This document shows, piece by piece, positions 54,491 through 62,373 of a stretch of DNA of 64,000 nucleotides. The notes beneath the pieces were generated by a model. It was not told where the DNA came from. It did not search any database and worked only from the letters and a program-made list of their open reading frames with translations. Numbering within the stretch: position 1 is the first letter of the stretch; every line of letters starts with the position of its first letter. This stretch comes from G016756615 sp035556195 (GTDB taxonomy: Bacteria; Pseudomonadota; Alphaproteobacteria; Rhizobiales; Rhizobiaceae), in assembly GCA_035556195.1 (NCBI GenBank), contig DATMFK010000066.1, positions 124,001-188,000 on the forward strand. Reading direction: 5' to 3'. A program made the translations under genes and the position numbers.

Positions 54491-55353
54491 GATCGACCCC
54501 TCGTCTTGCGCCGCGGTGTGGTACCCGCCGGCTTCCTGTTACGCTTCTCGGATGGTGTCTCGTCCGGTTGTTCCTGTGGCTGCGTCTCGCCCGATGGAAA
54601 GATCACGATGTCGAGTGTCGCGTTCATCAGCGGCACGCGCGCGCGGGCGCGCATGCCTGGTGGAGGCGGCTCGGGCAGGGATATGCCGACCTCGACGCTT
54701 CGCGCCTCACCCGGCGCTACCGTCACCTGCCCGTCCGGAACGGAAAGCGAGAGGCTGCCGACACGCGCCCTGCTGCGGCGAGAAGGAAGCACCAGAACGT
54801 CGACGACCTCGTCCGCCCTTAGGTCCGGCTTGCCCGCAAGGTCCTGGATGGCTTCGCCAATGTCGATTGCGGGCGCGAGATCGTCGCGCAACGGCACATC
54901 GCCAAGATCGGCAATGCGTGCCGGAGCATTGCCTGCATTGGCGACGGTGATGGTCTTTGTCTGCCAGCCATCGCGTCTGTTCTCGACCCAGAGCGTACTC
55001 GGCTCCACGCGCAGAGACACCGCCTCCGAGACGTAGAGCTTGGCCCCCCGGGACTCGCCCAATATGTCGAGCTCGACGGCATACTCGCCAGCCGGCGTGG
55101 TCAGCGGGAGGGACAGCGCCAGGCGAAGCTCACGTAGCTGGCCCGCGCGCAACACGGTCGTCGTCACGCTTTGGCGCGACGGCAGCCGACCCAGTCGGCC
55201 AGAGCGGTCCTTGAGACCGACATCCCGCAGAACCATGCTGTGTTCGCCCGGGTTTGCCAGTGTGATGTCAGCCGCGACGGCTCGTGGCGGCCCGATAAAA
55301 AGGATCGGCTTATCCGGCGCTGGTTCTACGACGATACGGGCCGGGTCGATCAT
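54487..55353 (-). CDS. Uncharacterised protein with two Ig-like domains and a basic tail
   Basis: 288 residues, no signal peptide or membrane helix. Two similar beta domains can be drawn: about 5-116 (ADITLANPGEHSMVLRDVGL, LPLTTPAGEYAVELDI) and about 117-255 (TKTITVANAGNAPARIADLG, VTVAPGEARSVEVGISL). Both have the pattern of COG1470-like or NEW3-type Ig folds. The last 25 residues are rich in Arg and Lys, suggesting contact with an anionic partner. The ATG lies 10 bases after the repeat-protein stop, and the stop overlaps the His-rich gene. The domains resemble the C-termini of the two following proteins, so the three may form one assembly. Confidence 0.8.
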   Translation of the reverse strand: MIDPARIVVEPAPDKPILFIGPPRAVAADITLANPGEHSMVLRDVGLKDRSGRLGRLPSRQSVTTTVLRAGQLRELRLALSLPLTTPAGEYAVELDILGESRGAKLYVSEAVSLRVEPSTLWVENRRDGWQTKTITVANAGNAPARIADLGDVPLRDDLAPAIDIGEAIQDLAGKPDLRADEVVDVLVLPSRRSRARVGSLSLSVPDGQVTVAPGEARSVEVGISLPEPPPPGMRARARVPLMNATLDIVIFPSGETQPQEQPDETPSEKRNRKPAGTTPRRKTRGRS

Positions 55354-55363
55354 CGCGCACCAC

Positions 55364-55897
55364 TCATGACCCGAGGCGAATGCGAAGGCCGTTGCCGGTG
55401 CGGGTCGGAGGCTCGGCCTTCGGTGCGTCCCGCGGCGCCTCATGGCGAGGCATCGGCGCCCAGTTCGCGGGCGCGCCTGCTATCGCAACCTGCGGGCGGC
55501 GATCCAGCTCCTGCACCACCATCTCCTGCTCGCCCGACAGGGTGAAGCCCCAGACCTCCATGCCGAACAGAGAGAAGGCGACGCGATGCCGGTAGGGCTG
55601 GCGGACGCACAGATCGGGAACCTTCCCGATATTCGCGGTCATGCACAGATCGAGCGTGACCGGCCTGAGGTCCACCTTGATGTTGTCGTCAACCTGGAGG
55701 GGCCTGATGTCGTAGGTGTAGTCGGATTTCAGCGGCTTGATGTCGAAGCCGTAATCGGACTTGAGAGGCTTGATGTCGTAAGTGTTGGTGCCGTCGGTCT
55801 TGAACGTATCCGGCGCGTGTAGCGTGAGATCGGCCTTAAGATTGTCAAGACCGACAATATCGACCGTATTCTGCGATTTTACTTCTACGTCTGCCAA
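55364..55897 (-). CDS. Uncharacterised 11-residue-repeat protein, first gene of the PKS operon
   Basis: 177 residues. An N-terminal part rich in alternating hydrophobic and charged residues (VDIVGLDNLKADLTL) leads to three tandem 11-residue units, YDIKPLKSDY(G), FDIKPLKSDY(T) and YDIRPLQVDD, at residues 40-72, followed by DNIKVDLRPVTLDL. Then comes a compact segment YRHRVAFSLFGMEVWGFTLS and a Pro/Ala/Arg-rich tail. A beta-solenoid or fibre-like strand stack is possible. The start is TTG, with GAGGCA five bases upstream. A sigma-70-like promoter lies 55 bases before it. I recognise no known family. Confidence 0.8.
   Translation of the reverse strand: MADVEVKSQNTVDIVGLDNLKADLTLHAPDTFKTDGTNTYDIKPLKSDYGFDIKPLKSDYTYDIRPLQVDDNIKVDLRPVTLDLCMTANIGKVPDLCVRQPYRHRVAFSLFGMEVWGFTLSGEQEMVVQELDRRPQVAIAGAPANWAPMPRHEAPRDAPKAEPPTRTGNGLRIRLGS
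55682..55780 (-). repeat. Three 33-bp tandem repeats inside the operon's first gene
   Basis: Three in-frame copies of 33 bases encode Y/F-D-I-K/R-P-L followed by a variable tail. The first two differ at few positions; the third has drifted. Length variation between strains is likely if the repeat still slips. Confidence 0.8.
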
Positions 55898-55951
55898 GGT
55901 GCCTCACATTTGATCGAGATGCACGACAACGCAAAATTATTGGATTCCTCA

Positions 55952-55980
55952 ATTTGACTTGATACCAATTGTACTGTCAA
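55952..55980 (-). promoter_or_regulatory. Sigma-70-like promoter of the PKS operon
   Basis: On the minus strand TTGACA (55975-55980), a 17-base spacer and TCAAAT (55952-55957) lie in an AT-rich patch 55 bases before the TTG start. TTGAC and GTCAA also form an inverted repeat on the two strands, so a regulator site may overlap. Confidence 0.5.
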
Positions 55981-56092
55981 GGACTCCAAGTAATCTATCC
56001 AAACTCGTCCATCAAAGTGGAAAATCAATTCGGATCGGAGCGAGGCTTTGCGTCGGCGACATCCAGGGATTGCGAAGACTGGCGGGCGGACC

Positions 56093-56887
56093 ATGGCTTT
56101 GAGGGCGCTTGCCGCGCAAGAAGCGTCCTGGCAGGCCCTCATCGACCGCTTTGTTCGCACCACCACTCCTGCGGAATGCGGCTACGTCGCAGCGTGGGCG
56201 CTCGATTGCGGCCCGCATGGCGAGATCGCACCGACAGTGCTGGCGGCGCCGAGCGACATACCCGCACGCCCCCTTGGGAAGCACGAGATCTTCCTCTGGC
56301 TCGGGGTACCGTCGGCCGACGAGGCCTCCATCGCGATGGCGACAATCCTGCTCGACACGGCCGAGCGGACACAGGCCAACGCCTTTGCGCATCGTGCCGA
56401 CCGCGCCAGCTACGTAGCGGCTCATGCGATGGCGCGCAGGCTGCTGGGCCGCGTTATGGGCTACGCCCCGGACGAGATCCGCCTTGCGCGCGATGCTTAC
56501 GGCAAACCCTATATCCGGCCTGTCGGCTCGGACGCGGCCCCGCACGTCAGCATCAGCCATGGACGGGGTCTTGTCGCTGTCGCCCTGGGGGCGTGCCCGG
56601 TCGGCATCGATATCGAGCAGTTGGCTCAGCCACTCCGTCTCGACGCCATCGCGGAACATGTGCTGTCGCCGGACGCGCATGCCAGGCTGCTCGAGGTCGA
56701 CGCCCAAGCTAGGCCCGCGCTGTTCCTGCGTTTCTGGACGCTCGGCGAGGCCTTCATCAAGGCGACCGGCCTCGGCCTCGCGCAAGATCTTCGAAGTTTC
56801 ACCTTCACGCCGGCAGGCGAGCCGCGCCTGTTGCATGTCGATCCGCGCTTGGGACCTGCCGCCAGATGGCGGTTCGGCATCATCTGA
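56093..56887 (+). CDS. 4'-Phosphopantetheinyl transferase (Sfp/AcpT superfamily)
   Basis: 264 residues. It transfers the phosphopantetheine arm of CoA to a carrier-protein serine. The magnesium-binding motif is VGIDIE and the second motif FWTLGEAFIKATG (W-x3-E-A-x2-K, with Gly in place of the usual Lys before Glu); DAYGKPYI and HVSISHGRGLVAVAL complete the Sfp pattern. ATG 56093 is taken as start; a TTG at 56048 is also open. It is divergent from the PKS operon across an AT-rich region of about 195 bases, so its most likely target is the PKS acyl carrier domain. Confidence 0.92.
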   Translation: MALRALAAQEASWQALIDRFVRTTTPAECGYVAAWALDCGPHGEIAPTVLAAPSDIPARPLGKHEIFLWLGVPSADEASIAMATILLDTAERTQANAFAHRADRASYVAAHAMARRLLGRVMGYAPDEIRLARDAYGKPYIRPVGSDAAPHVSISHGRGLVAVALGACPVGIDIEQLAQPLRLDAIAEHVLSPDAHARLLEVDAQARPALFLRFWTLGEAFIKATGLGLAQDLRSFTFTPAGEPRLLHVDPRLGPAARWRFGII

Positions 56888-56986
56888 CGCGCAAGGGCGC
56901 GTGCTCCCCCTATTGACCTGCGTCAGGCGGCGCGTTGCGGAAATGGACGCACCGTCCGCCGCCTGTCCGATCGCGGGCGCTGAAGG

Positions 56987-57538
56987 TCAGTTCGCTTCGC
57001 CCCGTGCAAGCGCGGCGGATCTTTCCAGGCTGATGCCCGCCGCCAGAGGATCGGCGTGCCGATGAACCAGCCGCCAATCTTGCTCTTCCCGGCGATACAC
57101 CAAAGTGACGCGCAAAGCCCAATCCTGGGCCGGCAGGCCACCCACCTCAACATGCGCCCGTTCGATCGTTACAAGCACGACGAGGTCGGCGGAGCTGTAG
57201 GATTCAACCAGTTCCTGCGCAAAAGTGCCGTTCCTGAAGAACCGACCCATCGCCGCCCACCGCTCGCCTGTGATGTCCGAGCCGCGCGTGACCGTTCCAC
57301 CGAACGGGGACATCAACGTGAAGTCGTCGGTAAGCTTGACGGAAGCGCGATATTCTTCGACGTCGCCGCGCAGGAGCGCCGCGTTTGCTTCCTTGGATCG
57401 CTGAACGAGCGCGACAACTGCCTGATCGGAGGCTGAGCGTCCTCCGGCCTGGGCCGCCGCACTACTCGATCTGGCGACCTGGGGCATTGCGAGGCCGGCT
57501 CCTGCCGCGCCAAGAACTGAACGTCGTGAGGCTGGCAT
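56987..57538 (-). CDS. Exported SnoaL/NTF2-like protein (DUF4440 type)
   Basis: 183 residues. The N-terminus PASRRSVLGAAGAGLAMPQVA looks like a Tat signal peptide. The rest is a cone-shaped alpha+beta NTF2-like domain (ANAALLRGDVEEYRASVKLT, RWAAMGRFFRNG, WALRVTLVYRREEQDWRLVH). Such proteins are small-molecule binders or isomerase relatives; no catalytic set is obvious. GGAGAG stands five bases before ATG 57538. It lies on the same strand as the small monooxygenase-like gene upstream, 88 bases apart. Confidence 0.85.
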   Translation of the reverse strand: MPASRRSVLGAAGAGLAMPQVARSSSAAAQAGGRSASDQAVVALVQRSKEANAALLRGDVEEYRASVKLTDDFTLMSPFGGTVTRGSDITGERWAAMGRFFRNGTFAQELVESYSSADLVVLVTIERAHVEVGGLPAQDWALRVTLVYRREEQDWRLVHRHADPLAAGISLERSAALARGEAN

Positions 57539-57626
57539 GATTTCTCTCCTTCCACGATCTCGACGGTGCGAGGCGATCATATGCGGTTAGCGGGCAGGCC
57601 GACGCGTCGTCAGTTCCTCGGCCGGA

Positions 57627-57905
57627 TCACTGTTCCATTCGGGTCAAAAGACTGTGCAGCGGGTGGAACGACAGCTTCGGCCGGACGCCATCCGGCAGTC
57701 TCGGTGCTATGTGAGCGGCGAAGAAGCGGGCCGCGTCTTCTCTGGAATCCCACACTTCGACGATCCTCCAGCCGCCATCAAGGGGGTGCGACATATGCAT
57801 GACGAAGCCGGGTGCCTGCCTCAACGCGTCGCCCACGAGGGCCAGCATGCCGTCGTAACCTTGCGAGGACTGGCCACTTACTTGGGAAATCATCATCACC
57901 GACAT
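57627..57905 (-). CDS. Antibiotic biosynthesis monooxygenase-like (ABM) small protein
   Basis: 92 residues with a ferredoxin-like dimeric alpha/beta barrel pattern: a first strand, LALVGDALRQAPGFVMHMSH, and GGWRIVEVWDSREDAARFFA, typical of ABM/YgiN-type domains. Family members include quinone and heme monooxygenases, but no residue here settles a function. GGAGAAAG lies upstream of the ATG. It is divergent from a LysR gene 74 bases away and probably under its control. Confidence 0.82.
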   Translation of the reverse strand: MSVMMISQVSGQSSQGYDGMLALVGDALRQAPGFVMHMSHPLDGGWRIVEVWDSREDAARFFAAHIAPRLPDGVRPKLSFHPLHSLLTRMEQ

Positions 57906-57979
57906 TTTCTTTCTCCGCGGCGAAGGTCTATGAGATCGCGCATCGACACCGATTTATCCAGTGATATGATTTCAGCGAC

Positions 57980-58936
57980 ATGCTGAATGAGATTGACCTT
58001 TCGCGCGTCGACCTCAACCTGCTGGTTCTGTTCGAGACCGTGACGGAGGAACGCCACGTCGGCCGGGCAGCGGAGCGATTGAACCTTTCGGCTTCCGCGG
58101 TCAGTCACGGTCTCGGCCGGCTCAGGCGGTTGCTCAATGATCCGCTATTTCTCAGGACGCCAAAAGGTGTCGTTCCGACGTCGCGCGCGCTGGAACTCGC
58201 CGCACCTGTCGCCGACATCCTTGCCAGGGTGAGAAACGTCGTCTCGACAGCCGCGCCTTTCGACCCGACCACATCGTCGCGCCGGTTCACGGTCGCGGCT
58301 CCGGACGGAATATCGGGCGTGGTTCTGCGCCCGCTTCTCGCCGAACTGAACCAGCTTGCGCCGCACATCGACATTGCCGTGCGTCAGATCTTGCCGTCGC
58401 CGGCCCGCGTCTGGCACTCGGCGATCGCTGACCTCGAAACCCGCGCGATGGACATCGCGATCATCCCGTCCGACGACATCCCGTCACGTTTCCATCGGCG
58501 TTGCATCTACAAGGAGGATTTCCTGGTCGCGGTGCGCGCCGGACATCCGTTTGCGGACAATCCGAATCTCGAACGGTACTGCGAGTCGCGGCATCTGGTG
58601 GTCTCGCATGGCGGCGATTCCCATGGCTTCGTCGACGAACTTCTCGCGAAGCAGGGCATTTCGCGGCGGGTCGCGCTGACCGTCCCCAATTTCATGCTGG
58701 CTCTTGCCGTCGTCGCCGAAAGCGACTTCATCGCCGCCTTGCCAAGGCGGTTCATCGCCATGCATGCCGCCCGTTTCGGGCTCGTTGGCCTGAAGCCGCC
58801 GCTCCCCCTTCCCGGGTTCAGCGTGAATGCCCTGGCGCCGAAGGTCGCGATGATGGACGCTGGCTTGGGCTGGCTTTTCAATCTCATCGCAAGCACGGCT
58901 CAACCCGAACCCAACGCTGGTCGGCCGCATAGATGA
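57980..58936 (+). CDS. LysR-type regulator (NodD/NahR-like branch)
   Basis: 318 residues with the winged helix IDLSRVDLNLLVLFETVTEE and HVGRAAERLNLSASAVSHGL, followed by the NodD/NahR-type PLFLRTPKGVVPTSRA stretch and an effector-binding domain. It is divergent from the ABM-like and NTF2-like genes, the usual arrangement for a LysR protein and its targets. The short region between them contains the A/T-spaced palindrome TATCCAGTGATA, a fair LysR-box candidate. Confidence 0.93.
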   Translation: MLNEIDLSRVDLNLLVLFETVTEERHVGRAAERLNLSASAVSHGLGRLRRLLNDPLFLRTPKGVVPTSRALELAAPVADILARVRNVVSTAAPFDPTTSSRRFTVAAPDGISGVVLRPLLAELNQLAPHIDIAVRQILPSPARVWHSAIADLETRAMDIAIIPSDDIPSRFHRRCIYKEDFLVAVRAGHPFADNPNLERYCESRHLVVSHGGDSHGFVDELLAKQGISRRVALTVPNFMLALAVVAESDFIAALPRRFIAMHAARFGLVGLKPPLPLPGFSVNALAPKVAMMDAGLGWLFNLIASTAQPEPNAGRPHR

Positions 58937-58997
58937 CCAGCCGACCGTTGCATGGCGCGGTGCGTCGAGACGCGTCTCATTTGGTCGTGGGGCGCCA

Positions 58998-59654
58998 ATG
59001 CGAATTGAACCGAATTTCAAAGCCGCCAGGGCTGCTACTGCGGCCGTGGATCGCGTGCTTTCGGCTTTCCCGAACGACGCCACGGATCATTACGTGAAGG
59101 GGGAAATCCTCCGCGGCGGCGGAAAGGACTTCGAAGCCGCTATCGATGAATTCAAGACGGCGGTCTCGATAAATCCCAGTCTGGCACCCGCCTACGCATC
59201 GCTCGGCAATGCGGAAATACGAGCCGGCCGGGCAGAAGAAGCATTCGCTCCTCTTCAAACGGCAATCCGGTTAAGCCCGCGAGATCCTCTGCTGAATATC
59301 TGGTATTTCAATGTTTGCCGCGCGTACACGCATCTTGCCCGGGACGCTGAGGCGGTTGAATGGTGTCGCAAGTCCGTCGCAATCATTCCTTTCTGGATTG
59401 CCTATGTCGATCTGGCCTCTGCATATGCTTGGCTGGGGCGGGATGCCGAAGCACGCGCCGCCATCGGTGAGCTTCTTAAGCTAACGCCGAACTACACTGT
59501 CGACCGGTGGGAGCATGCGGGTTTTTCGAACAATCCAGTTTTCCTGGCCCAATATCATCGGATCGTCGAAGGCCTGCGCAAAGCTGGCTTGCCTGAGAAT
59601 AGCCAGCCAAGCTGGGATCAATGTGAGCCCACTGAGAGATGGATGTTGTCATAA
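58998..59654 (+). pseudogene. TPR-repeat fragment, probably the C-terminal end of a larger regulator
   Basis: 218 residues made almost wholly of tetratricopeptide-like repeats (GGKDFEAAIDEFKTAVSINP, LAPAYASLGNAEIRAGRAEE, AYVDLASAYAWLGRDAEA). The final part resembles the TPR tails of adenylate cyclase-type regulators, in which a long N-terminal domain comes first. That domain is missing and the ORF starts within the first repeat, so I treat it as a remnant. GGGG a few bases before the ATG leaves translation possible. Confidence 0.55.
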
Positions 59655-59751
59655 TCGGAGGGCCAGAGCCTCGGTGACGCCCCTGCGAGGCTACGCCACA
59701 CGGCTTGCGCGTCGATCGACCAGAGCGCAAGCCGATGGCACGTACTCGGAA

Positions 59752-60557
59752 CTATGCGCCGAGCGTCGCCCTGACCCGCGCGCGGGTGTAGGGCAGATCG
59801 TAGATCCGCTTGCCCATCGCGTGCTTGGAGGGATGGGCGATGGCCCCGGCGGTCGGCCAATGAGCCGCTTCCGCAACACCGAGATAAGGTGTTCCGGGGT
59901 TATCGATCAGGTAAACTTCGACGCTGTCGGGGACCTAGCTGAAACGCAGGATCGGATAGGAAGACCAATCCGCGCTGGTGTTGTCGAATTGCACCGCTTC
60001 GTAGAGGGGCCAACTCATCGCTTGCAGGATGCCGCCCTCGGTCTGATTGATGATCCCGTCCGGGGACACGGCCTCGCCGCAATCCACCGCCGAAACCACG
60101 TGCGAGATTCGGATGTCGCCGCTGTCCATGTCCACCTGCGCCTCAAGGGCAATGGCCAGAAGGCGGCATGGTTCTTGTACTGGGCGAAGCCGAAGCCGCG
60201 TCCGCGCCCGGCGGGGAGCGGGTCGTTGCTCCATCCGAATTTTTCCGCCGCCACCTCGATCACCTTGCGCGCCCGGGGGTTCTTCATATGCCGCAGCCGG
60301 TACTCGACCGGATCGGCGCCGGCCTCATTGGCCAGTTCGTCCATGAAGCTCTCGATCGACAACACGTTGCAATAGGCACCCAGGCCACGTAGCGCCGAGA
60401 CGCGCAAAGGCATGTCCGGGATGAAGTGCCAGTTCACGCGCTGGTTCGGCACGTCGTAGAGCGGAATTGCATTGCGGTCGCCATTACCCGCCGGCACGAT
60501 TTCCAACTCGCTCGGATCCTTCGGGAAGCGCCTCGATATGAGGCGGCCGGCAAGCAA
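59752..60557 (-). pseudogene. Decayed molybdopterin-dependent dehydrogenase large subunit (isoquinoline oxidoreductase beta type)
   Basis: Only the C-terminal third remains. From 60557 the first frame reads VNWHFIPDMPLRVSALRGLG, SFMDELANEAGADPVEYRLR and GRGFGFAQYKNHAAF. A single missing base near 60158 shifts the frame to LAIALEAQVDMDSGDIRISH and DGIINQTEGGILQAMSWPLY. An in-frame TAG (59935-59937) follows, and beyond it the family ending VEVYLIDNPGTPYLGVAEAA, KHAMGKRIYDLPYTRARVRA continues to 59752. Truncation, frameshift and stop show that it is inactive. The intact enzyme hydroxylates aldehydes or N-heterocycles with a [2Fe-2S] partner subunit. Confidence 0.88.
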
Positions 60558-60601
60558 CGAGCCGGCCGAACCCGGCCTTCTCCTGCATAATTTCGTGGAG
60601 C

Positions 60602-61099
60602 CTAACGGCGGGATGCTACAGGTACTGCTCCGTGCCTGCGCAGATGAATGATCTGCAAGGTAAGCCCCACGACGAGCATGACAATGAGGCTTCCAAGTGC
60701 CCCGAGCAGGATCGGTGAGCCGGGGGTGCCGACGATAGGATTGCCATCGGGAACGCGGGTCAGGGTTTCGTTGACCGACGGAACCATCAGCAAGAATACG
60801 GTCACTGTCAGGAAGATCGTTTCGAGATATGCCGCAGCGCGACCGAGTCTCGGCACGTAACCAACACCGTAGCCGGCTATGAGCAGCGTCAGGGTTGCGA
60901 GAGCGACAACATTGCTTCCCGGTTGCTTGGCGACGAGGAACACCGTGAGGCCCCCGATCAGCATGCTTCCGAAGTAGATCGCACCCGCTGCCGAGCGCGG
61001 CACTATCCGTCCGTGACGGGCAAGCATGTAGATGGCCAGCGGTATCGCCGGCAGGCTGCCGAGCGTGTGCAGCCAGCCGAGTGGCGAGATTCCAAACAT
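60602..61099 (-). CDS. Uncharacterised four- to five-helix membrane protein
   Basis: 165 residues with hydrophobic segments near 8-27, 36-56, 65-82, 90-108 and 130-150, and a short basic tail. PLGWLHTLGSLPAIPLAIYML and VPRSAAGAIYFGSMLIGGLT recall DUF2306-like integral membrane proteins, but I cannot assign a function. GAGGAAGAAG precedes the ATG. It lies between the decayed molybdenum hydroxylase and the Ohr-like gene, all on the minus strand. Confidence 0.75.
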   Translation of the reverse strand: MFGISPLGWLHTLGSLPAIPLAIYMLARHGRIVPRSAAGAIYFGSMLIGGLTVFLVAKQPGSNVVALATLTLLIAGYGVGYVPRLGRAAAYLETIFLTVTVFLLMVPSVNETLTRVPDGNPIVGTPGSPILLGALGSLIVMLVVGLTLQIIHLRRHGAVPVASRR

Positions 61100-61273
61100 C
61101 TTCTTCTTCCTCTATTCTTATCAGAGCGCAGCGATCTGCTGGTCGCCGGAGCCGGCGATCCTCGCGAGTCTTCGGCAGAGCCCTTCCGAAGCCTTGCGAC
61201 AGATGTTCGAAGGCATTGCTGGTGCGATTCGAGATCCCCTCGCAGACAGCGTCGCAAGGCTTCCCGCGGAGGT

Positions 61274-61699
61274 TCAGACGATCGTCAGACCGACATCGAC
61301 ATTGTTGCGCAGTGCGTTCGAATAGGGGCAGGTCTGATGCGCCGCATTGACGAGCTTCTGCGCGTCCTCATGCCCGATGCCCGGTAGGTGGATGGCGAGG
61401 TCGGCCGTGATGCCGAAACCGCCCTCGGAGCGCGGGCCGATGCCGATGGTCGCGGTGATCGAAGCGTCGCCGGGAACCTCCAGCTTCAACTGCCGCGCAA
61501 CAACTTTGAGAGCCCCCAGAAAGCACGCCGAGTAGCCAGCCGCAAACAGCTGTTCGGGATTGGTGCCTGCACCGCCATCCCCTCCCAGCTCCTTCGGGGT
61601 CGAAAGCGCAACGGTCAATCTCCCGTCGTCGGTATGTGCATTTCCCGCCCGTCCGCCCGTTGCGCTCGCGCGCGTTTGATAAAGGACCTCTACCGTCAT
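61274..61699 (-). CDS. ohr: Organic hydroperoxide resistance protein (Ohr/OsmC family)
   Basis: 141 residues, the normal Ohr length. The two redox cysteines are in GYSACFLGALKVV and HQTCPYSNALRNN, and NPEQLFAAGYSACF is the family signature. It reduces organic peroxides with a lipoylated partner. ATG 61699 is chosen because GGAG stands 6 bases upstream; an in-frame ATG 12 bases earlier overlaps that site. It is divergent from a MarR/OhrR-type gene, with OhrR-like boxes between them. Confidence 0.95.
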   Translation of the reverse strand: MTVEVLYQTRASATGGRAGNAHTDDGRLTVALSTPKELGGDGGAGTNPEQLFAAGYSACFLGALKVVARQLKLEVPGDASITATIGIGPRSEGGFGITADLAIHLPGIGHEDAQKLVNAAHQTCPYSNALRNNVDVGLTIV

Positions 61700-61717
61700 G
61701 ATCTGCTCCATAATCGA

Positions 61718-61797
61718 TTGTCGCGATATTTATTATCGCGATAAATCCACACCTAAACGAAGGTTCCGCCCGAGTCCAGATTTTTATTTGTCGCGAT
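61718..61797. promoter_or_regulatory. Three OhrR-like boxes between ohr and ohrR
   Basis: TGTCGCGATA (61718-61728), TATCGCGATA (61733-61742) and TGTCGCGATA (61788-61797) repeat the same TCGCGATA core. The first two, in opposite orientation, form an AT-centred palindrome just upstream of ohr; the third is close to ohrR. This fits peroxide-responsive repression of both genes. Confidence 0.8.
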
Positions 61798-61821
61798 AAC
61801 GAACTCCTGATAAAAATCCCT

Positions 61822-62268
61822 ATGGCTCACAATCCGCCCCTTGAAGATCAGCTGTGTTTCTCGCTCTATGCGACGTCCATGGCGATCAACCGCGTCTACA
61901 AGCCGCTCCTCGACGAGCTGGGGATCACCTATCCGCAATATCTGGTTCTGAGCGTGTTGTGGGAGGAAGACGGGCGCAGCATAGGCGCCATTGCAAACCG
62001 TCTCGACCTGGAACCCAGCACGATAACACCCTTGGTCAAACGGCTGGAGGCAGCCGCTCTGGTCAGCCGGACGCGGGCACCCGAAGACGAAAGAAGCGTT
62101 CGGGTCTCGTTGACCAAGCGCGGCCGCGCGCTCCGTGAAGAAAGCCGTTGTCTCGGGGAGACGCTATTCGCCCGGTCCGGAATGGAGCCAAAGGAGTTGA
62201 CCGCGCTCAACCGCGAGGTCAGGCGCCTGCGCGAGGCACTATCGAGAAAGCCGGAAACAGTGGGGTAA
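61822..62268 (+). CDS. ohrR: MarR-family organic peroxide sensor
   Basis: 148 residues with the MarR winged helix (ITYPQYLVLSVLWEEDGRSI, LDLEPSTITPLVKRLEAAAL, RTRAPEDERSVRVSLT). The reactive cysteine of OhrR is present near the N-terminus in EDQLCFSLYAT. Oxidation of that cysteine by organic peroxides should release it from the boxes in front of ohr. It is divergent from the Ohr gene, the classic arrangement. Confidence 0.94.
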   Translation: MAHNPPLEDQLCFSLYATSMAINRVYKPLLDELGITYPQYLVLSVLWEEDGRSIGAIANRLDLEPSTITPLVKRLEAAALVSRTRAPEDERSVRVSLTKRGRALREESRCLGETLFARSGMEPKELTALNREVRRLREALSRKPETVG

Positions 62269-62373
62269 CGCCTCGGTTCCGCGCCATGGACGCTGACGCC
62301 CAACACCGGATAGGGTTCTTCAGCGTCCAACGGTCCTAGAGCGCGTCAATCCAGGTGGTTTCAATGGGGGAAC

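Noticed and set aside
58967..58978. 12-bp perfect palindrome GAGACGCGTCTC
   Set aside because: Isolated, with no flanking partner, T-run or promoter; short palindromes of this kind are expected in GC-rich DNA.
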